From assembly GCF_963676685.1 (NCBI RefSeq), contig NC_092350.1:4019486-4083485 (forward strand): DNA of 64,000 nucleotides, in the 5' to 3' direction. The stretch comes from Mytilus edulis (lineage: Eukaryota > Mollusca > Bivalvia > Mytilida > Mytilidae). The translations under genes were made by a program, and so were the position numbers. This document shows, piece after piece, positions 33,884-47,269 of this stretch. Numbering within the stretch: position 1 is the stretch's first letter; the number at the start of each line of letters is the position of its first letter. The notes below the pieces were generated by a model that was not told the DNA's origin, made no database searches, and worked only from the letters and a program-made list of their open reading frames with translations.

Positions 33884-36388
33884 ATGAGGAATATAATTTA
33901 TTCAGTATTTTCTATTATCATTTACTGTAATGATTTTGTGCAGGCATCAGACGGCTGTGATATCAAATATGATTTAAAAGAGAAGGAGGAAGTAAAAATA
34001 GCAGATTGTAAAAACAAAGGACTGAATTTTATACCTCAGGATTTACCGGGAGATATAGAAGTTTTAGATATGAGTTTTAATCGGCTTCAAATTATTGGGA
34101 AAAATTCTTTCGTTAATTATAGAGATCTAAAAGAACTTTACCTGAGTCGCAACCAACTACGTTATTTATCTAGCAAATCATTTCAATGATAACATAAACT
34201 TACAATACTTGACATGTCTGGAAATATCCGTAATCTATCTAACGTGTATTCAGCAGAACTATTTCACCCAATTAAAAACCTAACTAAGTTGGATATAAGA
34301 AGAAATATGCTTCAACCGATAGACTTTGTTGTGGATTATAATTATCCAGATCATGCATTCGGTATTATGACGGAGTTGTCTTTCTTAGCTATCGATATGA
34401 TGCCTTTGCCACACTTTGGAAGTGGATTCGGTCACATGACCACTCTTAAGGAATTACACTTTGAATCATGTTATTTAGGTCGCTTGTCGAATGAAACCTT
34501 TCAGAGATTTTCATCGTCTGTGGAACAGCTGACTCTCAGAAATTGTCGGTTACACTTTGTTGTCACAGAATATAACGCATTACTGCCGTTTCCAAGTCTC
34601 CATGTGATAGATTTTTCTGGAACGTTTATGCATCTGAAGCATGCATTGCAGCTATTACACCCATACCGTAATGCCAATATATCGACAATAAACTTTGGTC
34701 ATGTGAGTGACGTTAGTATTGACAGCAAAGATCTCACGTATATTCTGACAATTACAGTTGACATAATGAAGAACCTGAAAACTATTTGTGTAGAAAATTT
34801 AGATTTATCGCAGAATGGTATAGTAGATTACGAGCCTGGATCTTTGTTCTCCTTTGATCACCCTGAATGTTTACAACATATTTCTTTTAAAGAAAACAGG
34901 TTTTTGCTTGCAAGCGAGAAAAATCTAAATGAGATAAAACATTTCTTTTATAGAACTGTTAGATTAAAATCGTTCGACTATTCATATAATACTGTCAACT
35001 ATTTTAAACATAATTCAGTTTCTTCAAATTCAGATTTAAATTGTTCATTTCACAGTTGTGTGATATTACCAAAGTCACTTGAAAAAATAGATGTCAGTTA
35101 CACCATAGCAAATACTTTCCCTGAAATAATTCTTATAGCACCTAAAAATAACAGTCTTACATATCTAGATGTATCGTATTCAAGATCAAATATTGCCATA
35201 ATCATTCTTCAAATTCGATTGGAAACATTTGTTGCTGATGGTGTAGACTATATATTTGCATGGAATCAAATACAACGTTCTTCTTATAACACCGTAAAAA
35301 CAATTATATGGAAAAACGCCGAACTGGATAATGCATTTAGACTATTCGGTAATCGGTTTTTCAAAAGTACTAGATCTGTCGAGTCAATAGATATATCTGG
35401 AAATAGCATTTGGTATATCCCGGACGACCTATTTAAGCCAATGCCAAACTTGACAAATCTGTCTTTAAGTAAAAATTCACTTCAGGCTTTTCCGGTACAA
35501 CTGAGTGATCATGCTGAAGTACAAACGCTGGACGTAAGGAAGAATAGATTAACAAGTGTAAGTTCAGCTATCAGAGACTGGGCAGATAAGATGCAGGACC
35601 TACATGGAATGACTTTACATCTCACTGATAATGCGTTTGAGTGCAATTGTGACAATATAGCCTTTATAAGGTGGATTCAGACTACAAAGGTTAATCTGGA
35701 CAGTCGATCATATAAATGTGAATTATCCAACGGAACAGTTATCGATACACTTATTGCGTACAACTCTTTATATGACTTATTTGCGGACTGTAAGAATACT
35801 ATGTGGTTAACTTTTGCATCAACATTATTATCGACATTCATAACGATCTCAATGCTACTTGTAGCCTATAGCAAGAGATGGAAAATCATCTTCCCAATCT
35901 ATGGAGTAATTCACCGTGTTGTTGAGCGTAAAGTCAGGAAGTGCTTCCAATATGACGTGTATATATCATATGAAGGAGACATTGTCATTTGGATTAAAAA
36001 TGTATTAATATCAAAACTTGAGACCGAGTGGGGACTGACGATGTGTATAAAAGATCGAGATTTTTTAAGTGGACCGAGCCAAGCGGACAATGAGGCAGAA
36101 AGCATCCAAAACAGCAGGTCTATTATATTTCTCATCACGCCTGAATTCATATCGTCACCTGATTGTAAGTTTGAACTTGACCGGGCAAAATATGAGAGAA
36201 TTACAAAAAATCTGGAGCGTATCATTATCATTACAAAAGATATAACAGTTACTGATATTCCTGTAGAGTTTTCGTACATTTGGAATTATGCATTTATTAT
36301 ACAATGGCCGAAAAATCTAGAGGACTTGAATGATACTTGGAGGAAACTGAGGATATGTCTTACAGATGGTTTAATTGCTGAAAAATAA
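33884..36388 (+). pseudogene. Toll-like receptor, copy 2, nearly intact (one disrupted spot)
   Basis: It is a single-exon homologue of 3867-6364. Order: signal peptide (IIYSVFSIIIYCNDFVQA), LRRNT (CDIKYDL...ADCKNKGL), leucine-rich repeats, cysteine cap (FECNCDNIAFIRW), transmembrane helix (WLTFASTLLSTFITISMLLV) and TIR domain from YDVYISYEGD through KDRDFLSGPS to YAFIIQWP. The only lesion is at 34184-34212: TGA TAA read in frame at 34187-34192, after which the same frame runs open for 724 codons. Reading one base over within this window gives NDNINLQYL, a proper LRR segment, so an extra base near 34184 and a missing base near 34211 explain it. It could be a pseudogene, a polymorphic allele or two assembly errors. 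An ATG at 34214 would give a receptor lacking its signal peptide. Confidence 0.93.
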
Positions 36389-36544
36389 ACAAATTGATAG
36401 AAATTATTAAGACAATGTTTACGTACATACCATTAAAGTTCACTGAAACACATAATGATGCTGAAGTTTTGCAGTTGCTACTTTGATATTGTTTCAGAAT
36501 TGTATTACCATTCTTTGGAATTTAGTGATAAGTAATACCATTAA

Positions 36545-36660
36545 CATATTGAACTCCGAGGAAAATTCAACACTGAAAGTTCCTAATCAAATGGCAAAAT
36601 TAAAAGCTCAAACACATCAAACGAATGGATAACAACTGTACATTCCTGACTTGGTACAGA
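36545..36660 (-). repeat. Dispersed repeat family B, reverse fragment
   Basis: 'aaaagctcaaacacatcaaa' and 'cattcctgacttggtacaga' are the reverse of the family B words at 50400-50480. Confidence 0.6.
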
Positions 36661-36894
36661 CATTTTCAATGGTAGATTGAACTGGGTTTTATAGCTAGCG
36701 AAGCCTTTAACTTGTTTGACAGTCGCATCAAATTCCATTATATTGACAACAATGCGTGATGTATCATCAAAGTTGGGTCTGTATCAATTTGTTTTAATAA
36801 TACTCTAGTATCAGCCCAAATCCTTTCCTAAATCATATTATGTAATGTTGTCATTGTAATGTTATGATTAACATTGCAAGTAAAGCGGGAGGTT

Positions 36895-37140
36895 TGGTAT
36901 GCCACAAAACCAGGTTCAACCCACCATTTATTTTCTTAAAATGCCCTGTACCAAGTCAGGAAAAAGGCCATTGTTGTATTATAGTTCGTTTCTGTGTTTG
37001 TTACATTTTAATGTTGTGTTTCTGATGTGTTGTAGTTCTCTTATATTTGATGCGTTTCCCTCAGTTTTAGTTTGTTACCCGGATTTGTGTTTTCTCTATC
37101 GATAAGAATTTGGAACAGCGGTATACTACTGTTGCCTTTA
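36895..37140 (+). repeat. Dispersed repeat family B
   Basis: It matches 2235-2515 from 'aaaaccaggttcaacccacc' to 'aacagcggtatactactgtt'. The 68-codon frame inside it is not a gene. Confidence 0.7.
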
Positions 37141-38624
37141 TATATAATAAATATATTTCATATATGTATACATAAACATGATAAAGTTTCTTTTTTTTAA
37201 TATAAATAATTCATTTCAAGCAATTTTTGTTGATTGAAATACCCATGCAAAATAACATTGTAGTCTTTACATTTATATATTATTAAAGTTCAGGGAAACT
37301 CATCCAATTTAAAGAATATAATTAAGTTATAATCCATGTATACATAAAGATCACCGATACTGCTTTCCATACTATATTGAGATTATAAGGGACTTTTTTA
37401 CTTCTTTTCCCACTTTTTTTGTAATAAACATGTAAGGTATCCAATTTTCAAGTTCCAGTTTCAATACAACATTCATAAATGCTGAATTTGTAAAGATAGA
37501 GCAAAATTTATACTACAGCCCATACTGCGGCCAATGTATATTTGGTATATAAAGTTGCACATTGACTGTTTTTAAAAAAATGGTGTAAAATACTATGTTT
37601 AATAAATATGAATTGTTTTCTGTATTTGCTTTGACCAGTATTGCAAGTACACCTAGAAACTAAAGACTTAGTGTACTCTTAGTTAAATTTTTCCTTATAT
37701 GGAAGTTTTTGATTAAATACCCTGAAAAGAGCACAAAAGGACTTTTTAAAGGCTTTTTTAAGCAGTTTGAAACCAAAAAAAAACAACAATTATGTTTCAT
37801 TATACTAAATCTGTGTTTTAATTACTTGTAAAGTTCACAAAATGTCATTGACAATCACTCTGCAGAAATTCCTGTTACCCCAACATCAGGATGGATTCTT
37901 CGCCTAAACTAGACAGCCAAAACTGAAGTAGAAAAAAGTGCCAAATATGAATAAATAAGTCTAAATATAACCAAACTTTGCATTTGGAAGATTAAAGTAA
38001 CAATTTAGAATATTTAAAAGCAATTATTCAACAAAAAAATCCAATTACAAACATTTCAACACTAGTTTCCTAGATGAAGGACATGTAATCATGAAAAGTT
38101 GTCTAGTATAGTTTTTAAATAAAGAATCGCAATGCGTTATGTGAAAATAAATGAATATCTTCATGCGGTCAGATTATTTTAGTGTTAAAATACTAGAAAA
38201 GTGCTTATTTACCACTTGTTCTACAACTTGACATGGGGAACACAGCTAAAAAAAATATCACTATGTCAAAGGGAGGTAATTCATTTTTCATATGATTTTA
38301 TATATATTATGAGGAGAAATATGTGCAAAATGTGATGTAAATGGGGAGGATATTTGTGCCTTTCATTGCTATCATAACTCTAAAGTGTCATTTCTATTGT
38401 TTCTTTCAATCTGCACACAAAAACTGATTTTTAACATATACCCCATGCTTCCTCTCACAGTACACTCAGTGCATCCTGAATAGCCGTGGCTAAGATAGAA
38501 ATTTGTGTAAAAAACAACTTCAAATGGTTCCAAAATCCTTCCATTACATTAAAATTTACAGGAAATGAGTGTGTGGATTATTGTGTGGCCTTGGACAAGT
38601 ACAGTGAAAGAGTGCATATTTTCC
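37141..38624. other. AT-rich noncoding stretch
   Basis: No gene or clear repeat is seen. Confidence 0.5.
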
Positions 38625-39068
38625 TATAGGGGTAAATTCAGTAAAAAATCTCCCATTGACTTTAATGCTAATCTATGTATGGAATTAAATTTATACCTGA
38701 TTTACCTTTAGAAATTGGAAACTTTCATGAAAGTACAAATGTAGCCCTATCTTTTGCACTAATAAAAACATAGGGTCATGCGGCATTTTTGGGCATTCAC
38801 ATGGCCTTGTTTACAAACAATGTAGATTCGCACTGAATTCCTATACTGACCCCCATTACTTTTCAACCCTGTAGTAAAAAAAATTAGTACATTCAGCATT
38901 TATTATTTTTTTTTTCAACTCTAGTTTTGATCCATCTGCCAAAAAATATTTATTACAAACATTATCTACCAATCAGAAGAGCATATGACTTCAGTGTTAT
39001 ACAGAAAGCTCTCCCCTAAATGGGCGGTCCCTGATGACGTATATTTATTTACTGAATTTACCCCTATA
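38625..39068. mobile_element. Candidate MITE with 21-bp terminal inverted repeats
   Basis: TATAGGGGTAAATTCAGTAA at 38625 is matched in reverse complement by TTACTGAATTTACCCCTATA ending at 39068; the perfect match is 21 bp. The ends include TA, fitting a TA-target element. There is no coding frame in the 444 bp. Confidence 0.65.
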
Positions 39069-41540
39069 TGATGATGGTTTATTCCGAATAATCCAGTCGT
39101 TATGTTACGATCACTACGATCCCTCCTCGAGAAAAGTAGTGGACAGAGAGCGCTGAATTATTTACGTTAATGATGCATATGGTTAAGCAGTGTAATAAAG
39201 ATTACTGATACTGCCTTATACTATCATACCACATCTTCTTTTTTATATATTGAGATTATATGGTGATGGTTAAGCAGTGTAATAACTATCAGGAAGTAGA
39301 AAAACAAATATTGTCACTCCGCACGTATAAATCATTGTGTCACTGCGAACGTATAAATCATTGAACATGTGGGTTTTATCTTGCAGACAGTTTAGCCTAG
39401 GTGTTAAAACGGAACAATAATTAAAAACCTGTTTTGTAATGAGATTTATCTAAATTTCAGTGAATCAAACTTTATTAATTAAGACTTATAACAAAAAATT
39501 CTGAAAAATCATCTAGAACAGGGAATACAGCGGCAACAATTGTTACAATCACTTTGATTATGCATAATATGATAAAAATAATATTAAGCAGATTTCTGAC
39601 GTCCGATGCACTTTTATGAATTTAATTTCATCAGGAAATCACGCCACAACCGTTTGAAAGCAAAGAATTATAGACACATAGAAACTAAGATGGACGTAAT
39701 AAAGTATATATCAAAATGAGGAAAATGCCTTAAAGGGAAATTCCGCGATTTTTTACTTATCATCTAATTATGTTCATCTTAACATAAAAAACACATTTGC
39801 AAAGTTTTAAATTTATATTCCTTCTAATAACGGAGAAAATCAAGTATTTGTAACTTTTTCGGTTGAAATCTCGAGTGGGTCGTGACGTATTAGCCCGATT
39901 TATTGAATTCTGGGAAAAAATAAAATCTGTTTAACTCTTATAGCTTATCGACAATATACGTAATTAAAAGCGCACAGCTGACGAATGGTCGAAGTTATGA
40001 ACCACAATATAAGAATGAACGAAAATGAATATGCATATACCGTTTTGTATTGATTGAATTAAACTCCTATAAAATTATCTCTAGTAAATGTTTTTGAATA
40101 AATTTAATTAATTATTGTTGAGATTTTTTTCATAAAATATTTATTGAACATTTTTACTGATATTGAACTGAAAATATTTCAGTTCTATTTACCGTTATTG
40201 TTTTGATAATCATTTCAATGCAACTAATGTGTGAGCAGAGTGTGTATATTATTTTGTAAAGGTCACTGTATATTTCTCGGCTTGAGGTCAATTCGTTTAC
40301 CTTGTAGCTATTTAGCCGCAGGTGTGAGTTCAAGCGTACACAGGTATAAATGTTGTTATTTGGAAAGGATAAACAGAAAGGATTAGAAAGAGTATGCTGT
40401 CACGATGTTAGTACACTAAGATTTAATACACGATGAGAATAAAGATACAATAATTAAATTGTGTAAATTAATTTAAAATAAAATTCAGTTTCGTAATTCC
40501 GAAAGTGTATAAAAATAAAAGGAAACAATTTTTGATTACTTTCTTAGCGGCAATTGGCGTAAAGATTCAAATATGAAGCAAAAAATAGTAGTTTTAATCT
40601 TTTATAAAAACTAAATGCAATATTACCCAATTTGATATACCATTGTACATCTGTTTGATATCATTGACTTTACCGGAATTTCTTAACTTGTATTCAAATC
40701 TGGCTGTGTTTAAATGCTAATAAAACTATTGCAATTTTAAAGTTTTTAATTGACAAAAAAATACAACATGCATGATTTTTTTTTAGTTTCTTTTTAACAT
40801 TTTATTCTTACATAATTAAATTCATTTGACAATCATTTACACGAACTTTTTGTGAAAAGAATATCAATTATCTAAGCTAAGGCATTATTTCTTTTGAGGA
40901 TTTTTGAGGATTTTTTTTAAAATTCTATGATAATATTTGTGCAATGTTGAACATGATAGCCGTCATTAATCCAAATAAGTAATACAGTAGTTGTAATAAA
41001 AGTTATATTTTAGTCATGCATAACTGATATTGACGAATTTATAATAGTTCGTCCATACATCGTTGTTCTTGAAACAATCATTATTAGTATACATGTAAGG
41101 ATGAGCTCCAGAGAAATCAGACTAGTGGCGTTTCGTTCGTTTGTTTGTTGGGAAAGGAGAGGAAATGCAACCGCTTGTACAGGTAAACGACAGAATTACC
41201 ATACAAGCATTTACACAATCAGAAAGAGTTCCCATCGTTAGACGGGGAATATGAAGGCTTCCAAGAATGAACAAGTGACATGTCTAACTCTGAACAGTTA
41301 GAAAACAGACTATCGACATCGACCGCTTGTTCTTAATATTTGAAACTGTATGCATATATATACGTATACGTTTATGATATATATAGTGATGAGTTCTTGC
41401 GTCTGACAAAAACTAAATTCCTTCATGGTTATATCTTGCCATACGTTTATATTGGTTTGTAAGGTGATTACTCACAATCGTTATTTGAAAATCCTGTTTG
41501 TGAGATGTAGATTCATTTCAATACAGAAATTTCGTCTATA

Positions 41541-44500
41541 CAGTACTTGCAACCTTAGGCGTTACTGTTTGACGTGAACTTGACTGATCGGTGAATGATC
41601 GGTGACGGATGTTTGACCGATCGATCAGTAAATTAAATTTATGCACGGATCGGACGGATACGTATATATTTAAAATTCTTATGTAAACCGAACTCGACTT
41701 ACAAACGCTGAACGCGGACCTCTACGAAGACACCTTAATTTACACGTTAATTTGTAATAAAATTGGTTGCAATAAAAAAGTGAAAATAGTATACAGAATA
41801 ATATGCTTAGAGCGTTAAATTGTTTGTGTTGATTAATAGTTTTGTATTAAATATTGTTAACATCATATTGTATTATATGACTCTGTTAACATAAACTTAT
41901 TCCTACGCAAATGGTTATTATAGACCGCCATTCGATTTTTGAACTTTTTATAGTTTCGAATAGGTTGTTTTTTCGTGAAATTAAAAGAATATCAAAGAAA
42001 TAATATTAAATTTTTTTTCGCATTGTTTAGAATTACCAAATTGTTCTTCTTTTTATCAAAAATAATACTATTTTATTTGAAATCAGTTATTTTTACCATC
42101 TTGAGACAAGTCTTCTAATCAGAATTGAGATATAATGAGAATTAAAATACTTAAACTTTTATTTTTGTGGAATAAGAATGCAGTTATTGATTTATTTTGA
42201 TACAAATTATTAACGGTCATATGATTTGAGTACTTATTGTACATCAAGATTGGCTGTTCTTCATAAAATATGCTTACTTTAAGGAAAAGGATACTAAATT
42301 TTTGTACGCGTTGCCTAAAATGCAAATATTTCTTCATTTTACTGAAAATTATTGACCGCCATTAAATTTTTGTACTTTTTATAGTTTAGAATAGTTTTTT
42401 ACATAAAATTAAAAGAATATCAGAAAAATCATACTAAAATTTTGTTTGCATTGTTTAAAATAACCAAAACTATTCTTCCTTTTATCAAAAATGATACTAT
42501 TTTATTTGAAATCAGTTATTTTTACCATCTTGAGACAAGTCTTCTAATCAGAATTGAGATATAATGAGAATCAAAATACTTAAACTTTTATTTTTGTGGA
42601 TTAAGAATGCAGTTATTGATTTATTTTGATACAAATTATTAACCGTCATATGATTTTAGTACTAATTGTACATCAAGATTGGTTGTTTTTCATAAAATAT
42701 GCTTACTTTAAGGAAAAAGATACTAAATTTTTGTAGGCGTTGCCTAAAATGCAAATATTTCTTCATTTTACTGAAAATTATTGACCGCCATTAAATTTTT
42801 GTACTTTTTATAGTTTAGAATAGTTTTTTTTCGTGAAATTAAAAGAATATCAGAAAAATCATACTAAAATTTTGTTCGCATTGTTTAAAATAACCAAAAC
42901 TATTCTTCTTTTTATCAAAAATGATGCTATTTCATTTGAAATCAGTTATTTTTACCATCTTGAGACAAGTCTTCTAATCAGATTTGAGATATAATGAGAA
43001 TTAAAATACTTAAACTTTTATTTTTGTGGAATAAGAATGCAGTTATTGATTTATTTTGATACAATTTATTAACCGTCATATGATTTGAGTACTTTTTGTA
43101 CTTCAAGATTGGCTGTTCTTCATAAAATATGCTTACTTAAACGAAAAAGATACTAAATTTTTGTACGCATTGCCTAAAATGCAAATATTTCTTCATTTTA
43201 CTGAAAATTATTGACCCCTTATAAATTTTTGTACTTTTTATAGTTTGGAATAGTTTTTTTTTCATAAAATTAAAAGAATATCAGAAAAATCATACTAAAA
43301 TTTTGTTCGCATTGTATAAAATAACCAAAATTATTATTCTTTTTATCAAAAATGATACTATTCTATTTGAAATCAGTTATTTTTAACATCTTGAGACAAG
43401 TCTTCTAATCAGAATTGAGATATACTGAGAATTAAAATACTTAAACTTTTATTTTTGTGGAATAAGAATGCAGTTATTGATTTATTTTGATACAAATTAT
43501 TAACCGTCATATGATTTTAGTACTAATTGTACATCAAGATTGGCTGTTCTTCATAAAATATGCTTACTTTAAGGAAAAAGATACTAAATTTTTGTACGCG
43601 TTGCCTAAAATGCAAATATTTCTTCATTTTACTGAAAATTATTGACCGCCATTAAATTTTTGTACTTTTTATAGTTTAGAATAGTTTTTTACATAAAATT
43701 AAAAGAATATCAGAAAAATCATACTAAAATTTTGTTCGCATTGTTTATAATAACCAAAACTATTCTTCTTTTTATCAAAAATGATACTATTTTATTTGAA
43801 ATCAGTTATTTTTAACATCTTGAGACAAGTCTTCTAATCAGAATTGAGATATAATGAGACTTAAAATGCTTAAACTTTTATTTTTGTGGAATAAGAATGC
43901 AGTTATTGCTTTATTATGATATAAATTATTAACCGCCATATGATTTCATTACTTTTTGTTCATCAGGATTGGTTGTTCTTCATAAATTATGTTTACTTTA
44001 AGGAAAAAGATATTATTTTTTTGTACGCGTTGCCAAAATGCAAATATTTCTTCTCATATTGGAAAATATTGTAATTTCAATTGCAATCAGTTGTTATAAG
44101 TGATTTTCATATGATTTTTGTAGAAAATGTGAATTATTCAAGAATAAATCTGCTTAAAATTATTTTTTTCTTTTTAAGGAATGTATTTATGTTTACCACC
44201 ATTGGATTTTTGTACTTTTTATTGTTTAGGAGTAGTTATTTTTGTAATTTGTTATTTTAAAGGCTTCGATTGTGACGAGAATATAGAAAGTCCATGATTA
44301 TGATTTTAATTTTATGATGATAAGGATACAAAAATTTAAAATATTGAAAAAAATAGACTACATTTTTCAATAACTGATCCTTTCATTTTGTTTTTCCCGA
44401 GTATGTTTGGAAAATAATAAAATCAATTTCGCGATGTAGACACTCGCCGGGTTTGAAAATATATAACCTAAATAAAACGAAAAAGACCATTATTTAATGA

Positions 44501-44864
44501 TGATATTTTTATTTAGGTTTTATCTGTACATTTCTTTTCATTTCAATTCATAAAACTTTGCTGAATAATTAATAAACAAAATGTATCATTGAACGTTCGA
44601 TTTTCACGAGTCGCCATTTTAATAAAAATTAAACGAAACCAAGATTCCGTAATTTGTATTAGTTCATCATGTGACGTATTAAAGTTCAATCCGTCATCAA
44701 GGTCGATCGGTACTATCCGTCCGATCAGTCCGATCAGTCAATTACTTTTACTATAAGTCTGACAGATTGCTGACGTGAGTTTGACGCGAACTTGACTGAT
44801 CGGTGACTGATCGATGACCGCTGATTGATCGCTGAAATAGTAACGCCTAAGGTTGCAAGTACTG
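41541..44864. mobile_element. 3.3 kb TIR element enclosing a 430-bp tandem array
   Basis: The first 26 bp (CAGTACTTGCAACCTTAGGC and six more) are repeated exactly in reverse complement at the right end, finishing at 44864, with TATA outside both ends. Just inside, both ends carry the direct-orientation words 'gaacttgactgatcggtga' and share 'gatcggacggata' in inverted form. The core is a tandem array with no transposase. It is a non-autonomous DNA transposon by structure; the superfamily is unknown (TA or TATA target). Confidence 0.8.
41933..44250 (+). repeat. 430-bp tandem repeat, five units plus a decayed sixth
   Basis: The anchor 'attgaccgccattaaat' and its variants start at about 41933, 42353, 42783, 43213, 43643 and, decayed, 44190. 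Units share 'ttgagacaagtcttctaatc', 'gtggaataagaatgcagtta' and 'aatgcaaatatttcttcatt'. Divergence rises in the terminal units, as expected when unequal exchange homogenises the centre. Confidence 0.95.
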
Positions 44865-46660
44865 TATATTTCACAAGTGTATAACACGGAGAAGCTCTGA
44901 AGGTCCATTACTCCCATTTTGTTTGGGTGTGAACCATCGATGTTTACAGCAATATCACAGAATAAGATGATGATGGTAGAAAGAACTATGGGCGTCATGT
45001 GGCAAATATTACATGCATTTCGGACAATGAGTTGTCAATCTGTATGAAAAGATTTCCAATACAACCATATTATGAGAAGGAATGTTTACATGCTATACTC
45101 TCGTATTAGTATTACAGGGTTCTTGTGGCGTTCACCTTAGACACACATCTTTTTAACGATGTTTAAAAAAAAGACAGAACCAATTTAATGTCATATTTCC
45201 CTATTTTTTAAATATAACTAAAAGTCTTTTATCTGACAAGAATACCCCTATTTAGCGAACAAGTAATTTATTCTTTTTTCTGTTATTGAATACCAAGAAA
45301 GAAAATAAATCCGGTTATTAATTTGAAACTTTGATACTCAAAAGTTTCCCAGCAAAATATTCACATTCCCTGGGGATAATTAGTGTTCGTCCAGTGGCAT
45401 ATATAACAATTGTGATGACGAATTACTTCCTTTGTTCGAGAACAATCTTATTGAAATATAAATTTGTGATTTTCCTAGGTCCACAGCTTCAATGAACCAA
45501 AGCAAAAGTTTTACATCGACCTGTATTTAAATCAAATTGGTTCTCTTCTTCTTCTGGTATACAATAGTTTATCGACATTCGATGATTACATACTGTTGGC
45601 ATACGTGGACTAGTCTATTTACAACACTTTTACCCCTATTTATTCAAAATATATGTTTTTTTCTTATGTTCAATGTATACATGTATATATTTTAAATTGC
45701 GCTATAGTTCCGTAACTTTCTATCCAGTCGTATAAACGAATCGTCGGCAAGTGCGTACATTTTTTTAAATCAATATTTCTGGTCTGTTCCAATCTGTCCT
45801 TCACTATTGACAATGACTATATATTACATTTTCCCAAATTCACCCTTGGAAAAAATATTTAAATAGATTTTAATTTCATCAAATCTTATTTTGTGGGTAT
45901 TATTTATATGTTTATGAATTATATTCTTTACACCAGAAATGTTATTTATAAACAAGCGTATGAGTTTAGTAATGACAAGTAAGACAGAGTTGTATATTAT
46001 TCATCTGATAGTTCAAAATGGAAAGTTATAAGTTATAAGTTATCAGCCGTGTACACTGATCAATACCTGCAGAAGTGAAACGATGCATGAACTTGCAAGC
46101 CCGACAGGAAATCGCTTGAATACCTGGACGTGTCACCTCACACCCCTCACAATACCTTTGGAAGTAATACCTTTAGCCATGCTGGTGATCAGATGAGGGA
46201 AGATCAAAATATATTTGTTTATTACTTTAAAGAATTATGAACAAATTAGATTTTCGAAAACAATTTTCGCGGAACACTTATTTATGATTTCAACTTTGAC
46301 TTTTCACCTAATTCCAATATCAACAGTTTAAAAGCAACAGACCATGGTAATTTAAAAAAAGTAAGAATATTTTCGTATCAAGTTAGTTAGTCGGATAAAA
46401 CAACTGTACGATTGACAAGATATCGACACGCAATTACGACTACATCGGTTACTGTAGTTTTGTTTCTTTGTGGTTTATAGACATATCGTTTTTATTAATC
46501 GGGAAAGAAGACAAAATGGCGGATCGCAGAGAATTGAATTGATACTCTAAATTTAAAATCGATGGTGATCGCTTATCTAGCGGAATAAAACTTTCATATC
46601 TATGAATTTGAGCATTTTTATACAGAATGAACATAATATCAATTTTTGATTTTTTTGCGA
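44865..46660. other. Noncoding stretch
   Basis: No gene seen. The segment near 46500-46640 (acaaaatggcggatcg...) is part of the inverted-end similarity described for 39734-46669. Confidence 0.5.
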
Positions 46661-47029
46661 AGTTTCCCTTTAAGTTTTAAAAATCAGAAATATGTTTCCA
46701 TCGATTTCATTGAAAGTCATTGCTCAGTATAATAAGTTCAGTAAACTCTGCTGAAATATCAAGAAACAAGACAATTATTCTGTATGTCTTAAAATTTTGT
46801 AAAATAATATTTTAATCAAAGGTAATATTTACCTCACATATGTCCGGATTTGGCTTTGATTGTTTGATCTTATTTGGTTTTTTTTTCAGCTCTTCTACGT
46901 CCGTATTAACATTTCAGTTTTTCTAACAATAGTCACAGTAACGCATACAACGCTTACACATCTTACTTGACCTCATTTAACAGCGGTAACTGTAAATAAA
47001 CTCATCATAATATTAGGATTAAATTTGGT

Positions 47030-47220
47030 ATTTCGCCAGACGCGCGTTTCGTCTACAAAAGACTCATCAGTGACGCTCGAATCTGAAAAAGTTTAAAAAA
47101 GGCCAAATAAAGTATAAAAAAGGTTGATAAGCATTGAGGACCTAAAAGGTTTTACCGAATACAACTACGGTAATCTATTCCTGAGGTAGTATTAGTATTT
47201 CAAAAATTCAAAAGTTTTGT
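47030..47220 (+). repeat. Dispersed repeat family D
   Basis: 'cagacgcgcgtttcgtctac', 'aaaagactcatcagtgacgc' and 'ggccaaataaagtataa' are present; this is the clearest copy of the family. Confidence 0.75.
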
Positions 47221-47269
47221 AAACAGTTAATTTATAAATATGACCATATCAATGATAATTCATAACGTA

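Larger units (their letters stand above)
39734..46669. mobile_element. Candidate large TTAA-flanked element, non-autonomous
   Basis: AGGGAAA at 39734, preceded by TTAA, pairs with TTTCCCT ending at 46669, followed by TTAA. Inward, 'aattatgttcatctt' at the left resembles 'tattatgttcattct' from the reversed right end, and further words match loosely over about 100 bp. TTAA duplication fits piggyBac-like elements. No transposase frame was found across about 6.9 kb, which encloses the 41541-44864 element. Alternatively these are two separate copies of one repeat in opposite orientation. Confidence 0.4.

Noticed and set aside
44738-44998. 86-codon minus-strand frame
   Set aside because: It spans the right terminal repeat of the 41541-44864 element and unrelated flank; no domain.
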